DNA of 64,000 nt from Flavobacterium sp. 90 (GTDB taxonomy: Bacteria > Bacteroidota > Bacteroidia > Flavobacteriales > Flavobacteriaceae), in assembly GCF_004339525.1 (NCBI RefSeq), contig NZ_SMGE01000001.1, positions 1,984,001 through 2,048,000 on the forward strand, given 5' to 3'. A program made the translations under genes and the position numbers. Below the pieces are notes generated by a model. That model did not search any database. It was not told the origin of the DNA and saw only the letters and a list, made by a program, of their open reading frames with translations. Of this stretch, positions 1-7,460 are shown piece by piece (position 1 is the stretch's first letter; every line of letters begins with the position of its first letter).

Positions 1-131
1 AATTTTCTATAAAAAGTTGGACTTGGTATGCCTACTTTTTCGATAATATAATTTTTCTTTAAAGAAGATTTATCCATTACATCTTCAAGATTGGAAACGA
101 TATTCTTATATGTGATAATTTCTTGTATCAT
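1..131 (-). CDS. Partial small HTH-type DNA-binding protein (N-terminus)
   Basis: The reverse strand opens with ATG at 129-131 and stays open to the window edge, giving about 43 residues. The last part (LKKNYIIEKVGIPSPTFYRK) reads like a helix-turn-helix: a short helix, a glycine turn, then a recognition-type helix after SP. The family is probably a small Xre/antitoxin-like regulator, but most of the gene lies outside the window. Directly upstream lie three copies of a TCATwwATGA motif around a promoter-like TATATTTG core, which suggests autoregulation. The open frame is clear; the function is an inference from the HTH look and the operator arrangement. Confidence 0.6.
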   Translation of the reverse strand, partial: MIQEIITYKNIVSNLEDVMDKSSLKKNYIIEKVGIPSPTFYRK

Positions 132-149
132 TTTTGATTTAATTTTATA

Positions 150-207
150 TCATTTATGAAACAAATATACTCATAAATGATTAGACCATATCATTTATGA
201 GTATATT
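150..207 (-). promoter_or_regulatory. Operator-like triplet of TCATwwATGA motifs around a promoter core
   Basis: The 10-bp motif TCATTTATGA occurs at 150-159 and 191-200 and its reverse complement TCATAAATGA at 171-180, a spacing of 21 and 20 bp (about two helical turns). The outer two copies extend into a perfect 18-bp inverted repeat at 164-181 and 190-207. A reverse-strand TAnnTTTG core (TATATTTG) covers 162-169, between the first two sites, so a protein bound here would cover the promoter of the HTH gene that starts at 131. Confidence 0.55.
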
Positions 208-303
208 CTTAATTAAACATAGGATTAATTAAACCTATTGCTTTCAAGTTTTATTAACTTAATGATAACTGCATGTATTTAACTTTCTTATAAAACAAAA
301 GTT

Positions 304-420
304 CCTAGCCCAGATAGAAGTGGAAATCCTTTTTCTGGCTTCTTTAGCCAGAAAAAGATTGAAATGGATTGCTTCGCCAGTTCGCTCTTTCAGGCTCGGG
401 TGCGGGAAATAGCTCCTAAA
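304..420 (+). ncRNA. Candidate structured RNA or conserved intergenic element of Flavobacteria
   Basis: The segment runs from a TAGCCC box (306-311) through a strong hairpin (TTTTTCTGGC pairing with GCCAGAAAAA across 331-355) to GCGGGA and TAGCTCC near 402-416. From memory, this box order recurs in intergenic regions of many Flavobacteriaceae genomes and looks like a structured RNA, but I cannot assign an Rfam family. An extra segment rich in CTTCGCCAGTTCGCTC around 370-400 looks like an insertion in the second stem. The strand is chosen from the box order as I remember it. Confidence 0.4.
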
Positions 421-491
421 AAAATCTAAAGTTCTAAATTCTAAGAAAGCTTTAATTCAAAGATTTTATTTCTACTTCTAAATATATAATA

Positions 492-518
492 CCTAACAGG
501 TTTTAAAAACCTGTTAGG
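492..518 (-). terminator. Hairpin downstream of nbaC
   Basis: CCTAACAGGTTTT (492-504) pairs perfectly with AAAACCTGTTAGG (506-518), just past the nbaC stop codon at 525. It is a plausible terminator for the minus-strand gene. It also belongs to a hairpin type that I recall as common between genes in this genus. Confidence 0.55.
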
Positions 519-524
519 ATATGT

Positions 525-1064
525 TTATTTCTTCGCTACAAATCTTGGATCAGATTCCATTATGGTTCCGCAATTGTCGCAAGTTCTCAATTCTTCTGAA
601 TTGTAGAAATGTTCGAAATGTGGCAAGAAGTCTTTCTCTATATTATGGAGTTCAAAAAATACTTCGTAAAGCTTATGATTGCAATTATCACAATGCCAAA
701 GCAAGCCGTCAGTATATCCTTTTCCGGCACGTTTACGCTCGATTACTAAACCAATAGAACCCGCTGAACGAACTGGAGAATGCGGAATTTTTGCTGGATG
801 CAAATACATATCGCCTGCATTTAACTCCATTTCTTTACGTTCGCCGTCTTCTTGAATTACAACTTTAATACTTCCTTCGAGTTGGTAAAAAAGTTCTTCG
901 GTTTCGTTATAATGGTAGTCTTTTCGGGCATTTGGCCCCGCAACAATCATCACAATATAATCACCGGAATCAACATAAAGATTTTTGTTTCCAACAGGTG
1001 GTTTTAATAAATGACGATTTTCGTCGATCCATTTGGTAAGATTGAAAGGTTTTGCAATTGACAT
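525..1064 (-). CDS. nbaC: 3-hydroxyanthranilate 3,4-dioxygenase
   Basis: This 179-residue cupin protein oxidatively opens the ring of 3-hydroxyanthranilate to 2-amino-3-carboxymuconate semialdehyde in the kynurenine route of tryptophan degradation; it is cytosolic. The iron ligands expected for the family are present at H51, E57 and H95, the numbering I recall for the Cupriavidus enzyme. The bacterial form's C-terminal rubredoxin-like metal site is also present, as C125/C128 and C162/C165. Length is typical. The ATG at 1062-1064 gives a standard MSIAKPFNL start. No other kynurenine-pathway gene is adjacent, so it is probably its own transcription unit ending at the hairpin at 492-518. Confidence 0.96.
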   Translation of the reverse strand: MSIAKPFNLTKWIDENRHLLKPPVGNKNLYVDSGDYIVMIVAGPNARKDYHYNETEELFYQLEGSIKVVIQEDGERKEMELNAGDMYLHPAKIPHSPVRSAGSIGLVIERKRAGKGYTDGLLWHCDNCNHKLYEVFFELHNIEKDFLPHFEHFYNSEELRTCDNCGTIMESDPRFVAKK

Positions 1065-1113
1065 TTTTCTGAGGTACTAAATTTGTAAGTAGCTAAGTTA
1101 ATGAAAAGTTTTA

Positions 1114-1197
1114 TGTAGAGGCGCACAGCAGTGCGTCTTTATAATGCAAATTTATCGTTCTTGTTGGATTGGAGACGCACTGCTGTGCGCCTCTACA
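1114..1197. repeat. Palindromic intergenic element, family A (copy 1)
   Basis: A 25-bp arm at 1114-1138 is repeated in perfect inverted orientation at 1173-1197, separated by 34 bp. Each arm can also fold on itself (GCGCAC-AGCA-GTGCGT). A related arm occurs at 60962-60981. It lies between two minus-strand genes and contains no ORF. Confidence 0.8.
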
Positions 1198-1218
1198 AAT
1201 GCGATTCGACGAAAACAT

Positions 1219-2319
1219 TTATTTCATCTCTTTTATTAAATAAATATAAACCGGAAAATGATCACTAAAACCAACTTCTGTCAAACTATGACGCAACGGA
1301 TATCCTTTATATTGCCCTGAAGTTTGAATTAGATAAGATCTACTAAATATTCCCGCTTTCCAATATTTAAAGGTCGAGAAATCTGGCTTTATTAGTGATT
1401 CTGTGATTATAATTTGGTCAAAAATATCCCAGGAATCTCGAAAAGCTATTGTTCCCAATCCTTTGTTTGCCAATTCTTCAAACGGATTGAAAACACCAAA
1501 CTCCGGAACTTCGCTCTTTTTCGCCTTTGCTCCGAGAGCAATTTTTACGCTTTTATTAAAAGGTCCGTCGTTTAAATCGCCCATTGTAATGACTTTTGCA
1601 TTGGGATTAATGTGTTGCAACGAGTCGATAATTTTTCGATTCAGGTTTGCTGCAGCTTCCCGAAATGGACTGCTTACTTTTTCTCCTCCAGATCTCGACG
1701 GCCAATGGTTCACAATAATATGTATTTCTTCATCTTCAAGAAAACCCGTAACTAATAACTGATCTCGTGTGAATATTCGATTGTTGCTTTCAATTTTAGG
1801 CTCGAGTTCATAATCTGTTTCTTCTTTTTTATCTTCTTTAATTGGAACCTTATTTTTGTAGATATATAAAGGTATATTAGAATAAGAAGTTGGTTTAAAA
1901 TGTTTTTTCTGATATAATAATGCAACATCAATTCCGCGTTTGTCAGGAGAATCAAAATGAATGATTCCGTAACCAAAGTCCACTAATTTATCCTGTTTGA
2001 TTAAATCTTCGACTACGCCACGGTTTTCAATTTCTGAACCTCCAATAATAGTTGGTGCATTTGGGTTTTCGGGTGTTCCTATTTCAGATAAAACTCTTGA
2101 AAGGTTCTTTAATTTTTGCTGGTATTTTTCTTCCGTCCAATTTTGCGCTCCTGTTGGTGTCCATTCGTTATCGTTTGTATTTGGATCATCGTGCGTATCA
2201 AAAAGATTTTCGAAATTGTAAAAGGCAACGGTATGAATTGCATATTTTTTTGATTGTGCTTGTACAAATGACAATGAAAAAAATGCCATTATATAAATTT
2301 TAAAAGAGAGCGTTTGCAT
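1219..2319 (-). CDS. Secreted endonuclease/exonuclease/phosphatase family protein
   Basis: A 366-residue protein with an N-terminal signal peptide ending near VQAQ. The body carries the family landmarks: AFYNFENLFD with the metal-binding Asn/Glu near the start, GGSEIENR in the middle, VNHWPSRSGG, then MGDLND and finally the FSDHFPVY motif with the catalytic Asp-His. This matches the periplasmic or exported branch of the DNase I/phosphatase fold common in Bacteroidota. The substrate (nucleic acid, phosphate ester or phosphoinositide) cannot be told from sequence. It is transcribed alone, with 154 bp of repeat-containing DNA before nbaC downstream. Confidence 0.85.
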   Translation of the reverse strand: MQTLSFKIYIMAFFSLSFVQAQSKKYAIHTVAFYNFENLFDTHDDPNTNDNEWTPTGAQNWTEEKYQQKLKNLSRVLSEIGTPENPNAPTIIGGSEIENRGVVEDLIKQDKLVDFGYGIIHFDSPDKRGIDVALLYQKKHFKPTSYSNIPLYIYKNKVPIKEDKKEETDYELEPKIESNNRIFTRDQLLVTGFLEDEEIHIIVNHWPSRSGGEKVSSPFREAAANLNRKIIDSLQHINPNAKVITMGDLNDGPFNKSVKIALGAKAKKSEVPEFGVFNPFEELANKGLGTIAFRDSWDIFDQIIITESLIKPDFSTFKYWKAGIFSRSYLIQTSGQYKGYPLRHSLTEVGFSDHFPVYIYLIKEMK

Positions 2320-2454
2320 AAATAATTCTTTAGAATAGCCAATGTAGGTAAATTAATTATTTTGTAAGAAATTTCTAATTTATTTTTTGAATCATTTTTT
2401 TGATTATCACAGAATGTCTTGTAACTTGCTGACTCAAAACTCTCCTTTTAAAAA

Positions 2455-3528
2455 ATGAAAAACATATTTTTCTCCTTTCTATTTCTTATTCTTTTTAATA
2501 TTGCAAATGCACAAAAAAACAGTTCGTTTGTTGATAGTATAAGGGTAAAATATAATATTCCCGAAGTTGCTTATGCTGTAGTTTCCGCCGATTCGATTTT
2601 AGAAATTCAGGCTTTGGGATATCAGAGAATAAACTCGAAATACAAGGCTAAAATTGATGATAAATTTAGATTGGGATCTATTACAAAAACGGTAACCACT
2701 TATCTTGCAGCAACTTTAGTTAAGGAAGGAAAAATAAAATGGGATACTAAATTTTTTGATTTATATCCGGAGTTAAAAGCCAAAAGCAATCCGGCGACTT
2801 ACAATTTTACGCTACAGGATTTCATCACTTTTCGAGCAGGAATCAATACTTGGTCATATGGAAATGACACTCCGACTAAGAAAGAAATCAAAGGCAATAA
2901 TCAGCAACAGCGTTATGAGTTTATTGCTTGGTTTTTGCAACAAAATCCTGCCACAGAAAAGCAAACTGTATATTGGTCAAATCCAAGTTATGTTGCCGCA
3001 GGATTAATGCTCGAAAAAGCAACTGGCAAAACCTATGAATCATTAGTAAAGGAATTAGGCAAAAGCCTGAATATCGATTTTGGTTTTGATCAGCCGAATT
3101 TAAAAGATAAAAATCAACCTTGGGGACACGATGAAAATCTTGAACCTGAAAAAACTTCCTTAAATTATAAATTAAACTGGCTTTCATCAGCAGGAAATCT
3201 AAATGTTAGTTTGCCTGATTATTGCAAGTTTACACAAATGCAGCTTCAGGGATTATTAGGAAAATCTAAAGTGTTTACCAAAGAAGAATTCGAATACATG
3301 CATTATGGTTTACCCGAATTTTCTTTTGGATGGAATTCGGAAATTAATGAAAAAAGCAAATTGAAATATTCTTTTCATAACGGAAATCCCGGAACTTTTT
3401 TAACCAAAGTGTATATTTGTAAAACAATCAACAAAGCTTTCCTCCTTTTTGCCAATGTACAATCTGAAGAAGCTGATAAAGGACTTCTATTAATATTGGA
3501 AGAATTGCAAAACAAATATGGCGGTTGA
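2455..3528 (+). CDS. Secreted serine hydrolase, beta-lactamase/class C PBP-like family
   Basis: A 357-residue protein with a signal peptide cleaved near NAQ. The SxxK nucleophile motif is SITK at S75-K78 in the usual context FRLGSITKT. The second motif, normally YSN in class C-type enzymes, reads WSN (VYWSNPSYVAAG), so a Trp replaces the conserved Tyr or the alignment shifts to a neighbouring Tyr. The third box is HNGNPG. The fold assignment is firm; an esterase, D-aminopeptidase or carboxypeptidase role is possible and true beta-lactamase activity is unlikely. The next gene, 58 bp downstream on the same strand, is an S66 LD-carboxypeptidase, so a cell-wall context is plausible. Confidence 0.85.
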   Translation: MKNIFFSFLFLILFNIANAQKNSSFVDSIRVKYNIPEVAYAVVSADSILEIQALGYQRINSKYKAKIDDKFRLGSITKTVTTYLAATLVKEGKIKWDTKFFDLYPELKAKSNPATYNFTLQDFITFRAGINTWSYGNDTPTKKEIKGNNQQQRYEFIAWFLQQNPATEKQTVYWSNPSYVAAGLMLEKATGKTYESLVKELGKSLNIDFGFDQPNLKDKNQPWGHDENLEPEKTSLNYKLNWLSSAGNLNVSLPDYCKFTQMQLQGLLGKSKVFTKEEFEYMHYGLPEFSFGWNSEINEKSKLKYSFHNGNPGTFLTKVYICKTINKAFLLFANVQSEEADKGLLLILEELQNKYGG

Positions 3529-3586
3529 TTCTTTTAATCTAAACCTGATTTAAAAAATAATTTATAATTTTAAGCAAAAAGAAATC

Positions 3587-4591
3587 ATGAACACGAACAA
3601 ACTCCTAGACTTCAGTAAAAGCTTTGCTTTTGGTACATTCGTATTTCTTATTTTTGCTTTACATTCATTTACCTGTCAATCCCAACAAAAGATGATCACA
3701 CCACCTTATTTACAAAAAGGAGATACTGTTGCACTTTTAGCAACTGCCAGAAAAAACATTGATGATAACTTAAAACCCACAATAGATTTATTGCACAGTT
3801 GGGGTTTAGAAGCTGTTGTGGGAACTACAATTGGACTTGATTTTAATCAATTGGCGGGAACTGATGAACAACGTGCTGCCGATTTTCAGCATCAGTTGGA
3901 CAACCCAAATATCAAAGCAATTTGGTGTGTTCGAGGTGGATATGGAACGGTAAGAATGATTGATTTATTGGATTTTACCAAATTTAAACAACACCCAAAA
4001 TGGATTATTGGTTTTAGCGACGTAACAGTACTACACAATCATTTGAATACGATGGGTTATAAATCTATTCACGGTGTTATGCCTGTAACGATTCCGCGTG
4101 CTACTCCGGCAGCTATAAGTTCTATGAAATCAAGTTTGTTTGGTGAACCTCTTTCCTACTCGATTGCTCCGGATAAAATGAACCGTTTTGGAAAAGCAAC
4201 TGGCGAATTAGTTGGTGGAAATCTATCTATACTTTATAGTTTATTAGGTTCGCAATCGGCAATTGACTGCAAGGATAAAATTTTATTTATCGAAGATCTT
4301 GATGAATATTTATATCATATTGATCGTATGATGATGAATTTGAGACGCAACGGATGCATCGAAAACCTTAAAGGAATTATTGTTGGAGGAATGACGAAAA
4401 TGAAAGATAACGAGGTTCCGTGGGGCAAAAATGCTGTTGAAATCGTAGATGATGTGACTAAAAAATATAATATTCCTGTGATTTTCAATTTCCCCGCCGG
4501 ACATATTCAGGATAATCGTGCCTTAATTATGGGAAATACTATTTCTATTGACGTTAATGAAACCGGAAGTACTGTTACTTTTCAAAAATAA
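3587..4591 (+). CDS. LD-carboxypeptidase, peptidase family S66
   Basis: A 334-residue protein with a hydrophobic leader (about residues 12-34). Family S66 enzymes trim the terminal D-Ala from muramoyl tetrapeptides during murein recycling or self-resistance. The catalytic triad can be placed at S144 (GFSD), E236 (FIEDLDE) and H306 (AGHIQDN). The GGYG and GGNL motifs of the two lobes are also present. Cytosolic LdcA lacks a leader, so this copy is probably periplasmic. It lies 58 bp behind a serine hydrolase gene and may be co-transcribed with it. Substrate and localisation are inferred. Confidence 0.88.
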   Translation: MNTNKLLDFSKSFAFGTFVFLIFALHSFTCQSQQKMITPPYLQKGDTVALLATARKNIDDNLKPTIDLLHSWGLEAVVGTTIGLDFNQLAGTDEQRAADFQHQLDNPNIKAIWCVRGGYGTVRMIDLLDFTKFKQHPKWIIGFSDVTVLHNHLNTMGYKSIHGVMPVTIPRATPAAISSMKSSLFGEPLSYSIAPDKMNRFGKATGELVGGNLSILYSLLGSQSAIDCKDKILFIEDLDEYLYHIDRMMMNLRRNGCIENLKGIIVGGMTKMKDNEVPWGKNAVEIVDDVTKKYNIPVIFNFPAGHIQDNRALIMGNTISIDVNETGSTVTFQK

Positions 4592-4645
4592 TATAGTCGT
4601 TTCTGATCTCTTTTAAATAAGAGAAAATACCACATATCATAATCT

Positions 4646-4704
4646 CGCAAAGACGCGAAGTCGCAAAGTTTTAATTCAATTCTTTGCGACTTCGCGTCTT
4701 TGCG
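4646..4704. repeat. Palindromic intergenic element with 23-bp perfect arms
   Basis: A 23-bp arm at 4646-4668 (begins CGCAAAGACGCGAAG) is repeated inverted at 4682-4704 with a 13-bp loop. It is followed at 4723-4760 by a near-tandem run of CACAATT/CACAACT words. The element separates the S66 gene from the YraN gene and could act as a terminator or a REP-like repeat. Confidence 0.75.
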
Positions 4705-4764
4705 TGCAAATTTCTCACGAGCTCACAATTCACAACTTACAATTCACAACTCACAATTAAAAAA

Positions 4765-5136
4765 ATGGCTGAACACAATGAACTCGGAAAAAAAGGGGAA
4801 GAACTTTCTGTAGAATATCTTCAACAAAATGGATATAAAATCCTCGATCGAAATTGGACTTTTCAAAAAGCCGAAATAGATATTATTGCCCAAAAAGATT
4901 CCATTTTAGCCATTGTAGAAGTGAAGACAAGATCGAGTCTGGATTTTGGTTCTCCGCAAGATTTTGTGAAGCCAAAAAAAATTCAACTACTGATAAAAGC
5001 AGTAAATGCCTACATAAACGATAGGGAAAAGGATTTTGAAGAAAATATTGAAATCCGTTTTGATATCATTGCGATCCATAAAACTGGCGAAACATTTGCA
5101 ATTGAACATCTTACTGATGCTTTTTATCACTTTTAA
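4765..5136 (+). CDS. YraN/UPF0102 family protein (Holliday-junction-resolvase-like fold)
   Basis: A 123-residue protein starting at ATG 4765 (MAEHNELGKKGEE). The frame is open further upstream, but that part is encoded by the palindromic repeat and is not conserved-looking. Family motifs are complete: GKKGEELSVEYL, the acidic EIDIIA and the EVKTRSS core, which form a PD-(D/E)XK-type nuclease site. The cellular role of UPF0102 is not settled; the fold suggests DNA processing. It is short and cytosolic. The stop codon lies about 120 bp before the next gene on the same strand. Confidence 0.9.
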   Translation: MAEHNELGKKGEELSVEYLQQNGYKILDRNWTFQKAEIDIIAQKDSILAIVEVKTRSSLDFGSPQDFVKPKKIQLLIKAVNAYINDREKDFEENIEIRFDIIAIHKTGETFAIEHLTDAFYHF

Positions 5137-5256
5137 CATAATTTTTTATTGTTATAATTATAACAAATTGTTTTTTTATTTATATTTGCATAAATTTATA
5201 ACACCCATATTAACTAAACCAACCCAATCAAGTTACAAAAAAAAAGAAAAAAAATT

Positions 5257-5913
5257 ATGAAAACCGTTTCATCAATCGTCGAAAATTACATTAAAACAAA
5301 ACCCTTTTTATTAAATGCATTATCGCTGGGAATTATCAACCTAACTTCTCTTTCTCGGAACATTATGACCGAATTAGAAAGTGAATTTGGCAAAGAGGTA
5401 AAACAAGGCGCTGTTGTAATGTCGCTAAAACGGCTTACGGAAGAATTGGATTTTAAACTAAATCATAAAATCAATAAAGTAATAAAGAATATTGGTGAAA
5501 TCACCGTAAGATCTGAATTGACGGATTACACTTTTGCTGCATCAGAAACTGTTTTAAACAAACAAGCTGATTTAATCTCTGATATCAACGCTTTATCTGA
5601 TATATTTTATACTTCTTCACGTGGTGTTAACGAAACAAATATCGTGGTGAGCAGCAGCGTAAATCATTTGGTTGAAAAACACTTTATGCGCGAAAAACTG
5701 ATTCAGAAATTAGATAATTTAGCGTCTATCACAGTAAAATTACCGAAAGAAAACATCGTCGTTCCGGGAATTTATTACTTTATCTTTCAGCGTTTGGCGT
5801 GGGAAGGAATCATCATTAATGAGGTAATTTCAACTTCAAATGAGTTTACAATTTTAGTTGGTGAAGACCAGGTTGATGTTGCTTTTAAAGTAATCAAAGA
5901 TTTGAAAAACTAA
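5257..5913 (+). CDS. ACT-domain-like protein with N-terminal winged-helix-like region
   Basis: A 218-residue cytosolic protein. The C-terminal third (about 150-218) reads as an ACT-type ligand-binding module of the aspartokinase kind: VPGIYYFIFQRLAWEGIIINEVISTSNEFTILV. The N-terminal 60 residues (NLTSLSRNIMTELESEFGKEVKQGAVVMSLKRL) look like a small helix-turn-helix or winged helix. No kinase domain is present, so automatic names such as aspartate kinase would be misleading. A regulator that senses an amino acid is a reasonable guess, but no ligand or target can be read from the sequence. It is monocistronic and followed by a clear terminator. Confidence 0.6.
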   Translation: MKTVSSIVENYIKTKPFLLNALSLGIINLTSLSRNIMTELESEFGKEVKQGAVVMSLKRLTEELDFKLNHKINKVIKNIGEITVRSELTDYTFAASETVLNKQADLISDINALSDIFYTSSRGVNETNIVVSSSVNHLVEKHFMREKLIQKLDNLASITVKLPKENIVVPGIYYFIFQRLAWEGIIINEVISTSNEFTILVGEDQVDVAFKVIKDLKN

Positions 5914-5958
5914 TCAAATATGATATAATAGAGTCTTGATTAGATTCTTCATTTTATA

Positions 5959-6003
5959 AAATCCATTTATCTTTTTAAATAAAAGGTAAATGGATTTTTT
6001 CTT
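5959..6003 (+). terminator. Rho-independent terminator after the ACT-like gene
   Basis: AATCCATTTA (5959-5969) and TAAATGGATT (5987-5996) form the stem, extended by T/A-rich pairs around the loop, and a run of T follows. It lies 46 bp after the stop codon. Confidence 0.8.
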
Positions 6004-6201
6004 TCTCCAACTATTACAAAATCCTCATCTATTTCATATTCGAATAAGAATATTCGTAAAAAATAAAAATATTTGTAATTATTACACAAAATATCAGTTA
6101 AAAAGTCACACACTTGATAAAAAGAGACTTAGCAACGTTTTTACTGCGATTGTATCTCAAACATATTAAAAAAAATAAAATTAAGTTTTTTTTAATACTA
6201 T

Positions 6202-6230
6202 TTGCTGAGAATAATATTTTTATATATTTG
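6202..6230 (+). promoter_or_regulatory. Bacteroidota-type promoter of the ECF sigma gene
   Basis: TAnnTTTG core TATATTTG at 6223-6230 with TTG at 6202-6204 and an 18-bp spacer, matching the housekeeping consensus known for Flavobacterium. The start codon follows 80 bp downstream. The rest of the 396-bp gap from 5914 to 6309 shows only the terminator at 5959-6003. Confidence 0.6.
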
Positions 6231-6309
6231 CTAATCAGTCAACAGATTAGAGTACCAATTTTGACAGTATCATAATATAATTAGATTTAAATACGGACTA
6301 ATTAAATTA

Positions 6310-6873
6310 ATGTTAGAAACAAACAACCATAGCGAAAAATTATTGGTGAGTGAGCTCAAAAATGGCAACGAAAAAGCATTTCGTTCTCTTTTTGATTTGT
6401 ACCATCAGGATATCTATGGTTATAGCATTAGTCTTCTAAAATCAAAAGAAGCTGCTGAAGAAAATGTTCAGGATGTTTTTATGAAAGTTTGGCAAAACCG
6501 AGAAAATTTAAATCCGGACCAATCTTTTAAAGCTTATATTTTTACTATTGCGCGAAATCAGGCATTTAATGTTTTGAATAAAGCAGCAAATGATCTGGTG
6601 TTAAAAGAAGCTGTTTTTTATGAAAGTCAAAAATCGCATGAATATGGCGATTATTCGATTCGGGAAGAAGATTGCAAAAAACTTAGGAAACAGGCCATGA
6701 AACAATTGCCTCCCAAACGAAAGCAGATTTTTAAAATGTCCCGAAAGAAGGGAATGAGTTACGAAGAAATTAGCCAGGAACTTGGCATATCTATCAATAC
6801 AGTCCGGAACCAAATGAGTAAAGCATTAGAATCGATGCGGGTCTTTTTTCAAGTTCATGACGAGATTATCTAA
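6310..6873 (+). CDS. RNA polymerase sigma-70 factor, ECF subfamily (FecI-like)
   Basis: A 187-residue ECF sigma factor. Region 2 lies at about 20-85 (FRSLFDLYHQDIYGYS then AAEENVQDVFMKVWQNRE). Region 4 lies at about 130-180 (LPPKRKQIFKMSRKKGMSYEEISQELGISINTVRNQMSKAL), with the HTH in its second half. It is followed by a FecR anti-sigma gene and a SusC-type receptor with an STN domain, the usual trans-envelope signalling set. Its likely job is to switch on the starch locus when the receptor binds oligosaccharide. Unusually, a terminator and a 284-bp repeat element separate it from the anti-sigma gene. Confidence 0.93.
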   Translation: MLETNNHSEKLLVSELKNGNEKAFRSLFDLYHQDIYGYSISLLKSKEAAEENVQDVFMKVWQNRENLNPDQSFKAYIFTIARNQAFNVLNKAANDLVLKEAVFYESQKSHEYGDYSIREEDCKKLRKQAMKQLPPKRKQIFKMSRKKGMSYEEISQELGISINTVRNQMSKALESMRVFFQVHDEII

Positions 6874-6897
6874 ACCAAAAAACCACATTAACCATTA

Positions 6898-6928
6898 AAA
6901 TCACTCTTCTCGGGTGATTTTTTTTTTG
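6898..6928 (+). terminator. Terminator after the ECF sigma gene
   Basis: AATCAC (6899-6904) pairs with GTGATT (6914-6919), followed by a tract of nine or more T. It should stop most transcription between the sigma gene and the anti-sigma gene. Confidence 0.75.
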
Positions 6929-6975
6929 TTTTTAATTTAAAGTTAACCGCAAAGTGCGCAAAGGTTTACGCAAAG

Positions 6976-7259
6976 TTTGTCATTTCGACGGAGGAGAAAT
7001 CTCCACGAGAAGCTCCACAAAGATTGGCGATTTTGCTTATGTAAATTCCCTGCGCGTTCAACGGATTAATCCCGAAGCCTCGGGACGTTGCTACAAAATA
7101 AATCATTCCTGCGGAATTTTTCTTCAAGACGTTCCGATACGAACAAAATATATTGTAGGGATGGATTTTAATCCATCCATCGCAATCAGCATCAATAATC
7201 TTGTACGCCAATCTTTGTGGAGCTTCTCGTGGAGATTTCTCCTCCGTCGAAATGACAAA
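6976..7259. mobile_element. MITE-like palindromic element with 54-bp perfect terminal inverted repeats
   Basis: Positions 6976-7029 and 7206-7259 are perfect 54-bp inverted repeats (outer end TTTGTCATTTCGACGGAGG). The 176-bp centre holds smaller palindromes, such as CCCGAAGCCTCGGG near 7070-7085 and GGATGGATTTTAATCCATCC near 7158-7180. ORFs that cross it are by-products of the palindrome. No target-site duplication is obvious. It lies between the sigma and anti-sigma genes; the rest of the 6874-7460 gap holds the terminator at 6898-6928, a single CGCAAAGTGCGCAAAGG arm at about 6948-6966 and AT-rich sequence. Confidence 0.8.
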
Positions 7260-7460
7260 ACACTATCTTCATCCTAAAAAGAACTATTTTTTTATTTTTT
7301 TTCTAAATTTTTATTTTAATAAAAACCTCAACAAAATAAGCACTTCACAAGGTTTATCAATTTACTCAAATGTTAAAATTTAAAAATTTACAACGTTTAA
7401 GTAGTACTCAACCTGACTTCAACTGTATTATATCAGAACCGGACCTTAAATCAATTCTTA

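Noticed and set aside
4684..4764. Upstream extension of the YraN-like gene starting at TTG 4684
   Set aside because: The extra codons lie in the palindromic repeat and the CACAATT words; the family start MAEHNELGKKGEE fits the ATG at 4765.
6954..7383. Short reading frames on both strands across the 54-bp inverted repeat element
   Set aside because: They are produced by the palindrome itself, encode near-mirror peptides and have no protein-like features.
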